DNA of 8,284 nucleotides from CALIZF01 sp046292445. Lineage in GTDB: Bacteria > Pseudomonadota > Alphaproteobacteria > Rhodobacterales > Rhodobacteraceae. The notes below the pieces were generated by a model, which searched no databases, was not told where the DNA came from, and saw nothing but the letters and a program-made list of their open reading frames with translations. This document shows, one piece after another, positions 1 to 7,931 of this stretch (positions are counted from its first letter, which is position 1; the number at the start of each line of letters is the position of its first letter). A program made the position numbers and the translations under genes. The stretch spans positions 1 to 8,284 of the forward strand of contig JBKBQT010000067.1 of assembly GCA_046292445.1 (NCBI GenBank), given 5' to 3'.

Positions 1-542
1 TGGGCTTTGGCCGCGACAAGGACGGCAAGGCGCATCTGGTGAACCGGGCGGGGATCGCGAGCCCGATCCGCGGCTCGAAGCTGGGCGAGGTTCTGAGCCT
101 CGTGAGCGAGGTGGAATGGCGCTATCCGGATCGCCCGACGATCCAGCTTGTGCTGCCTTACGTGTTCATCGCGGACGAGGTGGTCTACATGACGCAGCTG
201 GCGCCCTTTGCCCATTACCGGCCCGATCCGCTGCCGGGGACGATCTTCGGCGGGCGGTTCCCCATCAATGTCTGGCCGCGGCAGATCATGTGGGCCTTCG
301 AATGGCACGAGCCGGCCAAGGATCTGGTGCTTCGGCGGGGCGAGCCGCTGTTCTATGTGCAGTTCGAGGGCGACGGGCCGGACCGGGCGGTGCAGATGGT
401 CGAGGCGGAGAAGACGCCGGACCTGGCCGCCTACATGGAGCATATCGGCGGGGCGGTGAATTACGTGAACCAGACCTTTGCCCTCTTCAAGGCGGCCGGG
501 GCGGCGCGGCCGGCATCGTTGCTGACCCCGAAGGCGCGCTAG
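1..542 (+). CDS. 3' end of an unrecognised conserved protein
   Basis: The reading frame is already open at base 3 and runs to a TAG at 540-542, so the gene starts upstream of the window and about 180 C-terminal residues are visible. A GTG at 39 is an internal codon in this frame and has no ribosome binding site. The visible part is soluble: no membrane segment, signal peptide or nucleotide-binding motif. It is rich in aromatic residues and prolines in its middle, with notable stretches GGRFPINVWPRQIMWAFEWH (about residues 82-101 counted from the first full codon), LRRGEPLFYVQFE and NYVNQTFALF, which read like conserved family motifs. The tail ends in basic residues. I cannot name the family or assign a function. 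It lies 129 bases upstream of clpB on the same strand, but clpB appears to have its own heat-shock promoter, so a shared operon is not needed. Confidence 0.7.
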   Translation, partial: GFGRDKDGKAHLVNRAGIASPIRGSKLGEVLSLVSEVEWRYPDRPTIQLVLPYVFIADEVVYMTQLAPFAHYRPDPLPGTIFGGRFPINVWPRQIMWAFEWHEPAKDLVLRRGEPLFYVQFEGDGPDRAVQMVEAEKTPDLAAYMEHIGGAVNYVNQTFALFKAAGAARPASLLTPKAR

Positions 543-571
543 ATTTTTGCGCCTCGCCCCTTCGTGGCATT

Positions 572-600
572 CTTGCATCAGGCGCCCGTCCCTCCCATGT
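572..600 (+). promoter_or_regulatory. Heat-shock sigma-32 (RpoH) type promoter of clpB
   Basis: A -35-like CTTGCAT (572-578) is followed after 14 bases by TCCCATGT (593-600). The Escherichia coli RpoH consensus is CTTGAAA, about 13-15 bases, CCCCATNT, so the -10 box matches 7 of 8 and the CTTG core is intact. Read by the alphaproteobacterial form it is CTTG, 18 bases, CCCATGT. Transcription would start near 606, giving an untranslated leader of about 65 bases before the clpB start. The position directly upstream of a classic RpoH-regulon gene strongly supports it. Confidence 0.75.
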
Positions 601-671
601 CGGGGCCGAGGCCGGAGCGGGCGTGCCCATGACGGGGCGCTTGCGGGCGGTGCTGATAAAAGGAGTGACCG

Positions 672-3284
<2,613 letters not shown>

Positions 3285-3298
3285 CCTTGCCGGTGGAT

Positions 3299-3326
3299 GC
3301 GCCCGGGGCAGTGATGCCCCGGGCGC
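3299..3326. terminator. Shared hairpin terminator between convergent clpB and FAS1-RTX gene
   Basis: A perfect 12-bp inverted repeat (3299-3310 and 3315-3326, arms GCGCCCGGGGCA and its complement) encloses a GTGA tetraloop. It sits 15 bases after the clpB stop and 7 bases beyond the stop of the opposing gene. No T-tract follows on either strand, as is common in GC-rich alphaproteobacteria, so it may act as a bidirectional terminator or a 3'-end-stabilising stem. Confidence 0.75.
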
Positions 3327-3333
3327 GACCCGT

Positions 3334-4854
3334 TCAGAACACGAAGTCGGACGCCTCGAGCGTCAGGTTGGCCACCCCGACGAAGATCACGCTGTCGCCC
3401 GCGCCGAGGTTCAGGACGGTCTTGGTCGCCCCGACGTCGATAGCGCCGGCGATGTCCGCGAAGCCGGAAAAGCCGAAGGCGCTCAGGTCGATCACGTCGC
3501 GGCCCTGCTGGAAGCGGAAAACGGTGTCCTTGCCCGTCCCGGTCTCGAACACGAAGGTGTCGGCGCCCTTGCCGCCCTTGAGCGTGTCGTCGCCCGCGCC
3601 GCCGTTCAGCGTATCGCGCCCGGCGCCGCCGATCAGCTCGTCCCGCCCGCGGCCGCCGACGAGCAGGTCGTTGCCGCGGCCGCCCACGAGCGTGTCGTTG
3701 CCGTTGCCGCCGAGGATGACGTCGCGCCCCGCGCCGCCGAAGATCAGATCGTCGCCGCCGCGCCCCGAGAAAAAGTCGTCATCCGCACCGCCGATCAGGT
3801 GATCGGCCCGCTTGCCGCCAATCTCGAAACGAACGTCGTTCGCGCCGTTCGACTGCAGCAGGTCCGCCGGGATGAGCACGCCGTCGATCACATGGACGAT
3901 GCCGTTGGCCGCCTGGATGTCGAGCGTCTTGAGCGTCGGGTTCGGCAGATCAGGCTCGGCATCCACAAGCGTGGTGCCGACCCGCCCGAGGTCGATGCCG
4001 GCGAGCGTCGGGATCGTGTCGGTGGCAAGGACATTGGCCGACTGGAGCGAGCCGGGCGCGACGTGGTAGAGCAGGATGTCGGTCAGGAGCGGCACCGGAT
4101 CGCCGCCGCCAGACAGCAGCGTCAGCGCCTCGACCAGATAGTCGAAAGCTGCCTTCTCGCCGCGTCCGTCGAAGCCGAGCGCGCGGGCGGCGGCGATGAA
4201 GGCGCCGTCATCGGGCGCGAAGACGGTGAGGCTGGCAGCCGGATCGTCAAGCGTGCCGGCAAGCCCGGCCGCCTGCACGGCGGCGAGCAGGATGTCGAAA
4301 TCGCTGCGGTTGCCGTCGAACGTGCCGCTGGCGGCGACGATGCCGGTGATGGTCGGCGCGTCGTTGCCCTCGATATCGACCGGCAGCAGGACGCGGTCGA
4401 TGACATGGACGATGCCGTTGGTTGCGGCGACGTCGGTCTGGATCAGCGTGGGGTTGAGCAGGTCAGGCTCGTTATCCACGAGCACCGGCCCGTTGGCGGT
4501 GAAGCTCGCGCCGAGAAGCGTCGTGACGGTCGGCGCGGCGGCGATACCGGCGGCGGTCAGCGAGCCGGATGCGACGTGATAGAGAAGCACGTCGCGCAGC
4601 GTCGCTGCCGGCAGGGCGCCGGCGAGAAACGCCGTGACCGCGCCTGCGTCATCCGCATCGCCGGTGAAGCCAAGATCGGTCGCGAGGCGGCCGAACGCGG
4701 TGTTGGTCGGGGCGAAGGTCGTCAGATCGGCCGTCGTATCGCCGAGGGCGGTCGCGATATTCGCGCCTGGCACATTCGCGTCGACGAAGCCGACGACTTG
4801 GACGAGGATCGAGAAGCGTGCATCGCCTGCGGCGATGTCGAGAATGCTGGGCAT
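3334..4854 (-). CDS. Secreted protein with two fasciclin (FAS1) domains and an RTX C terminus
   Basis: This 506-residue protein combines two FAS1 adhesion-type domains with a calcium-binding RTX block. FAS1-1 covers about 3-160, with an H1-like motif TTFAPTNTAF (45-54), LLYHVASG (90-97) and an H2-like NGIVHVIDRVLLP (146-158). FAS1-2 covers about 168-332, with LTVFAPDDGAF (209-219), LLYHVAPGSL (261-270) and NGIVHVIDGVLIP (317-329). Ten consecutive nonapeptides of the GGxGxDxLx type fill 346-435. The last 70 residues resemble the C-terminal region of type I-secreted RTX proteins and end in the acidic-hydrophobic DFVF. There is no N-terminal signal peptide, which fits export by an ABC/MFP/TolC type I system; no such genes are in the window. 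The ATG follows GAAGGA (minus strand, 4863-4868) by about eight bases. A role in surface or matrix adhesion is inferred from the FAS1 family; the ligand is unknown. Confidence 0.93.
   Translation of the reverse strand: MPSILDIAAGDARFSILVQVVGFVDANVPGANIATALGDTTADLTTFAPTNTAFGRLATDLGFTGDADDAGAVTAFLAGALPAATLRDVLLYHVASGSLTAAGIAAAPTVTTLLGASFTANGPVLVDNEPDLLNPTLIQTDVAATNGIVHVIDRVLLPVDIEGNDAPTITGIVAASGTFDGNRSDFDILLAAVQAAGLAGTLDDPAASLTVFAPDDGAFIAAARALGFDGRGEKAAFDYLVEALTLLSGGGDPVPLLTDILLYHVAPGSLQSANVLATDTIPTLAGIDLGRVGTTLVDAEPDLPNPTLKTLDIQAANGIVHVIDGVLIPADLLQSNGANDVRFEIGGKRADHLIGGADDDFFSGRGGDDLIFGGAGRDVILGGNGNDTLVGGRGNDLLVGGRGRDELIGGAGRDTLNGGAGDDTLKGGKGADTFVFETGTGKDTVFRFQQGRDVIDLSAFGFSGFADIAGAIDVGATKTVLNLGAGDSVIFVGVANLTLEASDFVF
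3550..3819 (-). repeat. Ten tandem RTX nonapeptide codon blocks (27-bp period)
   Basis: Residues 346-435 of the FAS1-RTX protein divide without a gap into ten units of nine residues. The last seven (from 373) follow GG-x-G-x-D-x-L/I/F-x closely, for example GGNGNDTLV, GGRGNDLLV and GGAGDDTLK. The first three (GGKRADHLI, GGADDDFFS, GRGGDDLIF) are degenerate. Such repeats fold into a calcium-bound parallel beta roll after export. The 27-bp period is visible in the DNA as recurring GCCGCCG-type blocks. Confidence 0.93.
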
Positions 4855-4943
4855 GTCCTTGTTCCTTCAGGCGCGCGGACATGCAGCGCCTCCGACCAGA
4901 TCCGGCCGGCGTGGGACGCCGTGAAATCCGTGCGGGTTGCGGT

Positions 4944-4955
4944 CAGTCTGGACTG
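4944..4955. promoter_or_regulatory. Short palindrome upstream of the FAS1-RTX gene
   Basis: CAGTC-TG-GACTG is a 5-bp dyad with a 2-base centre, about 90 bases upstream of the FAS1-RTX start codon and beyond the hairpin that closes the upstream FAS1 gene. It could be an operator in the promoter region of the FAS1-RTX gene, but no clear -35/-10 pair was recognised in 4855-4971, and a dyad of this size can occur by chance. Confidence 0.25.
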
Positions 4956-4971
4956 GATGCGAAGGAGGGTC

Positions 4972-4999
4972 GGGGGCGCGGTCGCAGGACCGCGCCCCC
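4972..4999 (-). terminator. Hairpin terminator after the single-domain FAS1 gene
   Basis: A perfect 12-bp inverted repeat (4972-4983 and 4988-4999, arms GGGGGCGCGGTC and complement) with a GCAG loop lies 21 bases past the stop of the FAS1 gene at 5021. In the transcribed (minus) direction it is followed by GACCCTCCTTCG, which is pyrimidine-rich but not a true U-tract. It likely separates this gene from the downstream FAS1-RTX gene, so the two are probably transcribed independently. Confidence 0.7.
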
Positions 5000-5020
5000 C
5001 TGCCGTTGTGCGCGGGCCGA

Positions 5021-5491
5021 TTACATCGGCGGCAGGATGACCGCGTCGATGACGTGGATCACGCCGTTGTCGGCGGCGATGTCGGCGGCGACGATGTTCG
5101 CGCCGTTGACCTTCGGACCACCGTCGAGGGTGATGGTGACTTCAGCGCCCTGCACGGTCGCGGCCTTGAGCCCTTCCGACAGGTCGGTCGACATGACCTT
5201 GCCCGCGATCACGTGGTAGGTCAGCACCGCGACGAGCTGATCCTTGTTCTCGGGCTTGAGCAGGTTCTCGACGGTGCCGGCGGGCAGCGCCGCGAAGGCT
5301 TCGTCGGTCGGGGCAAAGACGGTGAACGGGCCCGGGCTCTTCAGCGTATCGACGAGGTCGGCGGCCTGGACGGCGGCAACGAGCGTGCCGAACGTGCCGG
5401 CGCCCACGGCGGTGTCGACGATGTCGGCGGCGTTCGCGGCCGTGCCGAGCGCGATTGCAGCGGTCATCGACAGAATGGTCTTGCGGATCAT
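5021..5491 (-). CDS. Sec-exported single-domain fasciclin (FAS1) protein
   Basis: This 156-residue protein is one FAS1 domain behind a cleavable signal peptide. Residues 1-21 form a basic N end (MIRK), a hydrophobic core and an ANA cleavage site before ADIV. The FAS1 motifs are FTVFAPTDEAF (56-66), TYHV (91-94) and NGVIHVIDAVILP (142-154), and the mature size of about 135 residues is typical of small bacterial FAS1 proteins of the MPB70/Nex18 type. It should be periplasmic or released. The start was set at 5491 rather than at an in-frame ATG at 5575 because the signal peptide begins there and GGGAG (5501-5505) lies nine bases upstream; the extra 28 residues would bury the signal peptide. It has a 12-bp hairpin downstream and a GC-rich dyad in its leader. 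FAS1 proteins are linked to adhesion and redox stress in other bacteria; its exact role here is unknown. Confidence 0.93.
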   Translation of the reverse strand: MIRKTILSMTAAIALGTAANAADIVDTAVGAGTFGTLVAAVQAADLVDTLKSPGPFTVFAPTDEAFAALPAGTVENLLKPENKDQLVAVLTYHVIAGKVMSTDLSEGLKAATVQGAEVTITLDGGPKVNGANIVAADIAADNGVIHVIDAVILPPM

Positions 5492-5531
5492 GTGGTGATA
5501 CTCCCGTTTGATCGATGTCGGTGGTCCGACA

Positions 5532-5550
5532 CCGCGCCATATAGGCGCGG
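5532..5550. promoter_or_regulatory. Perfect dyad with AT-rich centre in the FAS1 leader
   Basis: CCGCGCC-ATATA-GGCGCGG is a perfect 7-bp inverted repeat with a 5-base AT centre, 41-59 bases upstream of the FAS1 start codon. The TATAT core could overlap a -10 element on the minus strand, making the dyad an operator. Alternatively it could be a stem-loop in the messenger leader. No convincing -35 partner was found. Confidence 0.4.
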
Positions 5551-5632
5551 CAGGGCCGCATCGGATGTGCCGCACAGCGGCGTGAAGCCGCCTTGAACCG
5601 GCCGCGTCGCGCGCTAAGCGCCTGTGTTACGC

Positions 5633-5650
5633 AGATTCCAGTCAGAATCT
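5633..5650. repeat. Inverted repeat AGATTC / GAATCT
   Basis: AGATTC (5633-5638) and GAATCT (5645-5650) form a 6-bp dyad with a 6-base spacer in the gap between the DUF302 and FAS1 genes. It lies 142-159 bases upstream of the FAS1 start and just beyond the hairpin after the DUF302 gene. It may be a regulator site or part of the DUF302 3' end; the sequence alone does not decide. Confidence 0.3.
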
Positions 5651-5659
5651 CGTGATCCG

Positions 5660-5684
5660 CCGTGACCGCCCGTCAACGGTCCGG
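5660..5684 (-). terminator. Possible terminator hairpin after the DUF302 gene
   Basis: On the minus strand, six bases past the DUF302 stop, CCG-GACCG and CGGTC-A-CGG pair to an 8-bp stem with one bulged A and an 8-base loop (TTGACGGG). No U-tract follows, so this is a weak candidate. Confidence 0.35.
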
Positions 5685-5689
5685 CCGGG

Positions 5690-6136
5690 CTAGTCGCCCA
5701 AGGCATCCGCCACGATGCCCGAAAGCAGGTCCTGCACCGCCTGCATGGCTCCCTCAGGATAGGCGTTGAAGGCGACGGTGACCTGCCCCGGCATCTCGGG
5801 CCGCTCATAGACATAGATGCCGTAGGGGCAGAATCGCAGGTTTGCGGGATCGGCTTCCATCACGGCGCGGCTGACGGTCGCGGAGCAGAACTGATAGATC
5901 TCGGCCGCCGTGAAGAGCGTCTTGGTGCCGCCGACATCGGCCCGCGTGCGTTCGAGCATGGCGCCGACATGGCTGACGCTGTCGATGACGAGGCCGCGGC
6001 CCACGATGGCGCTCTCGACGGCAAAGGCAATGTCGGCAAAGTCCGCCTCGACCACACGGGTGATCATGTCCGCGGCCGGCGCAGCGGGCGCGGTCACGGC
6101 GAGGGCAACGAAGGCGGCGGCAAGGGTGCGGTTCAT
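5690..6136 (-). CDS. Exported DUF302-domain protein
   Basis: The 148-residue product carries a signal peptide (MNRTLAAAFVALAVTAPAAPA, cleavage at about residue 21) and a DUF302-like domain over about 25-140. Recognisable family-type stretches are FADIAFAVESAIVGRGL (33-49), SVSHVGAMLERT (53-64), FCSATVSRAVMEADP (83-97) and RFCPYGIYVY (101-110). Two cysteines, C84 and C103, and H56 are the only obvious candidates for a disulfide or metal ligand. Function is not established for the family; a periplasmic location is inferred from the signal peptide. The ATG is supported by GGGAGGAG (minus strand, 6144-6151) seven bases upstream. It is divergent from msrPQ across a 158-base region with a dyad, which suggests possible co-regulation with that envelope repair system. 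Confidence 0.88.
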   Translation of the reverse strand: MNRTLAAAFVALAVTAPAAPAADMITRVVEADFADIAFAVESAIVGRGLVIDSVSHVGAMLERTRADVGGTKTLFTAAEIYQFCSATVSRAVMEADPANLRFCPYGIYVYERPEMPGQVTVAFNAYPEGAMQAVQDLLSGIVADALGD

Positions 6137-6153
6137 GGCGGGGCTCCTCCCGT

Positions 6154-6170
6154 CGCGCCGGGGCGGCGCG
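6154..6170 (-). promoter_or_regulatory. GC hairpin just upstream of the DUF302 ribosome site
   Basis: CGCGCC (6154-6159) and GGCGCG (6165-6170) form a 6-bp stem with a 5-base loop, immediately upstream of the DUF302 Shine-Dalgarno sequence at 6144-6151. If the DUF302 transcript starts further upstream, this stem would lie in its leader and could influence translation. Its outer base overlaps the left arm of the neighbouring GATACAT dyad by one position. Confidence 0.3.
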
Positions 6171-6195
6171 ATACATGCGGCGCTCTGAATGTATC
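6170..6195. promoter_or_regulatory. Dyad operator candidate in the DUF302 / msrP divergent promoter region
   Basis: GATACAT (6170-6176) and ATGTATC (6189-6195) form a perfect 7-bp inverted repeat with a 12-base spacer. The half-site centres are 19 bases apart, close to two helical turns, as expected for a dimeric regulator reading one face of the DNA. A smaller overlapping dyad, GAATG (6187-6191) and CATTC (6198-6202), uses the right arm. The site lies 34-59 bases upstream of the DUF302 start and 100-125 bases upstream of the msrP start, so one regulator could serve both directions. It does not resemble the E. coli HprR site known for msrPQ. Confidence 0.45.
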
Positions 6196-6294
6196 AGCAT
6201 TCGCGTCGGGCCGGAAGCCGGATGGCACGAAACAGTGAGAAACTATTTCGATGCGTGCCGCGTATCCTCTGCGAGCCACAAAGGGGAGACGAGG

Positions 6295-7209
6295 ATGCGC
6301 CGCCCGACCAGAACAGACCCGACATGGGCCGATGTAACGCCTCGATCCGCGTTCCTCGACCGCCGCGCGCTGCTGGCGGGGGCCGGGGCCGTCGCCTTTG
6401 CCGGCGCGGGCTGGGGCAGGGCGGCGCCGAGCCGCTTTTCCACCGACGAGACGCCGAACACCCTCGAGGACATCACGTCCTACAATAACTTCTACGAATT
6501 CGGCCTGGACAAGGGTGACCCCAAGCGCAATGCACAGAAGCTGACGGTTGACCCGTGGTCGATCGTGATCGACGGACTGGTGGATCGCCCGGGCACCTAT
6601 GACCTTGCCGATGTGATGGCGGGCCAGCCGCTGGAGGAGCGCATCTACCGGCTGCGTTGCGTCGAGGCCTGGTCGATGGTGATCCCCTGGATCGGGTTCG
6701 AACTGGCCGGCCTTCTGAACCGGGTAGGGGTGCAACCTTCGGCGCAGTATGTGGCGTTCGAGACGCTGGTGCGCCCCGCCGAGATGCCCGGGGTCTCGCG
6801 CCGCGTGCTTGACTGGCCCTACCGTGAAGGGCTCCGGCTCGACGAGGCGATGCATCCGCTGACCATCCTGGCGACGGGGCTTTACGGCGATCCGATGCCG
6901 AAGCAGAACGGCGCGCCCATCCGGCTGGTGGTGCCTTGGAAATACGGCTTCAAGTCGATCAAGTCGATCGTGCGCATCACGCTGACCGACACGCAGCCCT
7001 ACACGAGCTGGAATGCCGCGGCACCGCGCGAATACGGGTTCTACTCGAACGTGAACCCCGAGGTCAGCCATCCCCGCTGGAGCCAGGCGAGCGAGCGGCG
7101 CATCGGCGACGGCCTGTTCGGGCGGCGGCGCGAGACGCTGATGTTCAACGGCTATGGCGCCGAGGTGGCGGAACTCTACGCCGGTCTCGACCTCAAGGCG
7201 AACTACTGA
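6295..7209 (+). CDS. msrP: MsrP, periplasmic methionine sulfoxide reductase, molybdopterin catalytic subunit
   Basis: MsrP (formerly YedY) reduces methionine sulfoxide in periplasmic proteins, repairing damage by reactive chlorine and oxygen species, and takes electrons from the membrane protein MsrQ. The 304-residue product has a Tat signal with twin arginines R23-R24 (LDRRALLAG), then a hydrophobic stretch, so it would be exported folded with its Mo cofactor. Family motifs are TSYNNFYEFGLDKGDP (61-76), YRLRCVEAWSMVIPW (118-132) with the Mo-binding cysteine C122, and VPWKYGFKSIKSIVRI (213-228). Length fits the family (about 300-335). The start at 6295 was chosen because AAGGGGAG (6281-6288) lies six bases upstream; an in-frame ATG at 6175 would add 40 residues before the Tat motif and overlap the promoter dyad. 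The stop overlaps the msrQ start by one base. Confidence 0.96.
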   Translation: MRRPTRTDPTWADVTPRSAFLDRRALLAGAGAVAFAGAGWGRAAPSRFSTDETPNTLEDITSYNNFYEFGLDKGDPKRNAQKLTVDPWSIVIDGLVDRPGTYDLADVMAGQPLEERIYRLRCVEAWSMVIPWIGFELAGLLNRVGVQPSAQYVAFETLVRPAEMPGVSRRVLDWPYREGLRLDEAMHPLTILATGLYGDPMPKQNGAPIRLVVPWKYGFKSIKSIVRITLTDTQPYTSWNAAAPREYGFYSNVNPEVSHPRWSQASERRIGDGLFGRRRETLMFNGYGAEVAELYAGLDLKANY

Positions 7210-7817
7210 TGACGGTCAGCACCGCGATCAATGGCGCGCTGCGGCCGGTGCCGCAGTGGGCGCTCTATCTCGCCGGCGCGGCGCCCGCGGCGATCCTCGT
7301 CGTGCAGCTTTTCACCGGCGGCCTCGGCGTCGATCCGGTAAAGGCGCTGGAACACGCGCTCGGCCTCTATGCGCTGCAGTTCCTGATCGCGGGGCTGGCC
7401 ATCACGCCGCTGCGGCGGCTGACGGGGATCAACCTTGTCCGGTGGCGGCGGGCGCTGGGGTTGATCGGCTTTGGCTATGTCGCGCTGCATCTTGCGGTCT
7501 GGGTGACGCTCGACCTGCAGTTCCGCTGGGGCGAGATCGGGGCGGATATCGTCAAGCGGCCCTATATCACCGTCGGCATGCTCGGTTTCGCGTTGCTGGT
7601 GCCGCTGGCCTGGACGTCGAGCGATGGCGCCATCCGGCGTTTGGGCGGCGCGGCGTGGCGCCGGCTGCATTGGTTGGTCTATCCGGCCGTGCTCGCCGGG
7701 GCGATCCACTATGTCTGGCTGGTCAAGGCCTGGCCGATCGAGCCGATTCTGTATCTCGGAACGGTGCTCGCGCTGCTCGGTCTGCGCGTCTGGTGGTGGG
7801 CGCGGCGTAGGGCCTGA
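7209..7817 (+). CDS. msrQ: MsrQ, haem-binding membrane subunit of the methionine sulfoxide reductase
   Basis: MsrQ (formerly YedZ) is a b-type haem protein of the inner membrane that passes electrons from the quinone pool or a flavin reductase to MsrP. The 202-residue product shows about six hydrophobic segments, near 17-37, 50-66, 84-101, 119-134, 154-171 and 178-197, matching the ferric-reductase-like transmembrane fold. Histidines suitable as haem ligands are H94 (VALHLAVW), H154 (RLHWLVYP) and H167 (AIHYVWLV), in the positions of E. coli H91, H151 and H164; H49 is a further one. The ATG shares its A with the last base of the msrP TGA stop, so translation is probably coupled; only a weak AAGG (7195-7198) precedes it. 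The longer open frame upstream of 7209 merely overlaps msrP and is not used. Confidence 0.95.
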   Translation: MTVSTAINGALRPVPQWALYLAGAAPAAILVVQLFTGGLGVDPVKALEHALGLYALQFLIAGLAITPLRRLTGINLVRWRRALGLIGFGYVALHLAVWVTLDLQFRWGEIGADIVKRPYITVGMLGFALLVPLAWTSSDGAIRRLGGAAWRRLHWLVYPAVLAGAIHYVWLVKAWPIEPILYLGTVLALLGLRVWWWARRRA

Positions 7818-7854
7818 CGGCGGCGGCCTGTACCAGATCGCGGGTTCGGGCAAC

Positions 7855-7888
7855 ATATGGTATTGATCCGACGTGCCAGAGACCATAT
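7855..7888. repeat. Inverted repeat ATATGGT / ACCATAT after msrQ
   Basis: ATATGGT (7855-7861) and ACCATAT (7882-7888) form a perfect 7-bp dyad with a 20-base spacer, about 40 bases past the msrQ stop. The right arm runs into TTTT (7888-7891), so a weak terminator for msrPQ is possible. The AT-rich stem and long loop make this uncertain, and it could instead belong to the upstream control region of the promoter at 7932. Confidence 0.35.
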
Positions 7889-7901
7889 TTTGCGTGTCGG
7901 G

Positions 7902-7926
7902 AAAAAACGCATGAAGAGGTGAAAAA
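7902..7926 (+). promoter_or_regulatory. UP-element-like A-tracts upstream of the rRNA-type promoter
   Basis: A6 (7902-7907) and A5 (7922-7926) lie about 20 bases apart, two helical turns, directly upstream of the TTGCAG -35 box at 7932. In GC-rich surroundings this resembles the UP elements that RNA polymerase alpha subunits contact at rRNA promoters. Confidence 0.5.
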
Positions 7927-7931
7927 CCCTC

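Noticed and set aside
532..554. AGGCGC/GCGCCT hairpin around the stop codon of the first gene as a terminator
   Set aside because: Only 6 bp with an 11-base loop, the T-run is inside the loop rather than after the stem, and it would end transcription at the stop codon itself.
3287..3802. 171-codon plus-strand frame with proline/serine repeats
   Set aside because: The repeats are the antisense reading of the RTX nonapeptide codons, and the frame covers the terminator hairpin.
3550..3819. 27-bp periodic repeats considered as a CRISPR or satellite array
   Set aside because: There are no unique spacers. The period is nine codons and matches ten in-frame RTX nonapeptides.
3799..5040. 413-codon open frame on the plus strand
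   Set aside because: It lies antisense to the FAS1-RTX gene and into the adjacent gap. The product is a low-complexity Arg/Gly/Glu/Asp-rich chain without domain motifs, while the opposite strand encodes clear FAS1 and RTX motifs.
5492..5575. Upstream in-frame ATG extending the FAS1 protein by 28 residues
   Set aside because: It would bury the signal peptide and lacks a ribosome site, whereas the ATG at 5491 has both a GGGAG and a signal peptide directly after it.
6175..6294. Upstream in-frame ATG extending MsrP by 40 residues
   Set aside because: It has no ribosome binding site, would overlap the dyad in the promoter region and would push the Tat motif too far from the N terminus.
6133..7071. 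312-codon minus-strand frame
   Set aside because: Antisense to msrP, with a composition typical of a GC-rich shadow frame; msrP motifs on the plus strand are unambiguous.
7831..7862. GGTTCG-containing stretch after msrQ considered as a tRNA remnant
   Set aside because: No T-arm stem, anticodon arm or acceptor pairing could be built around it on either strand.
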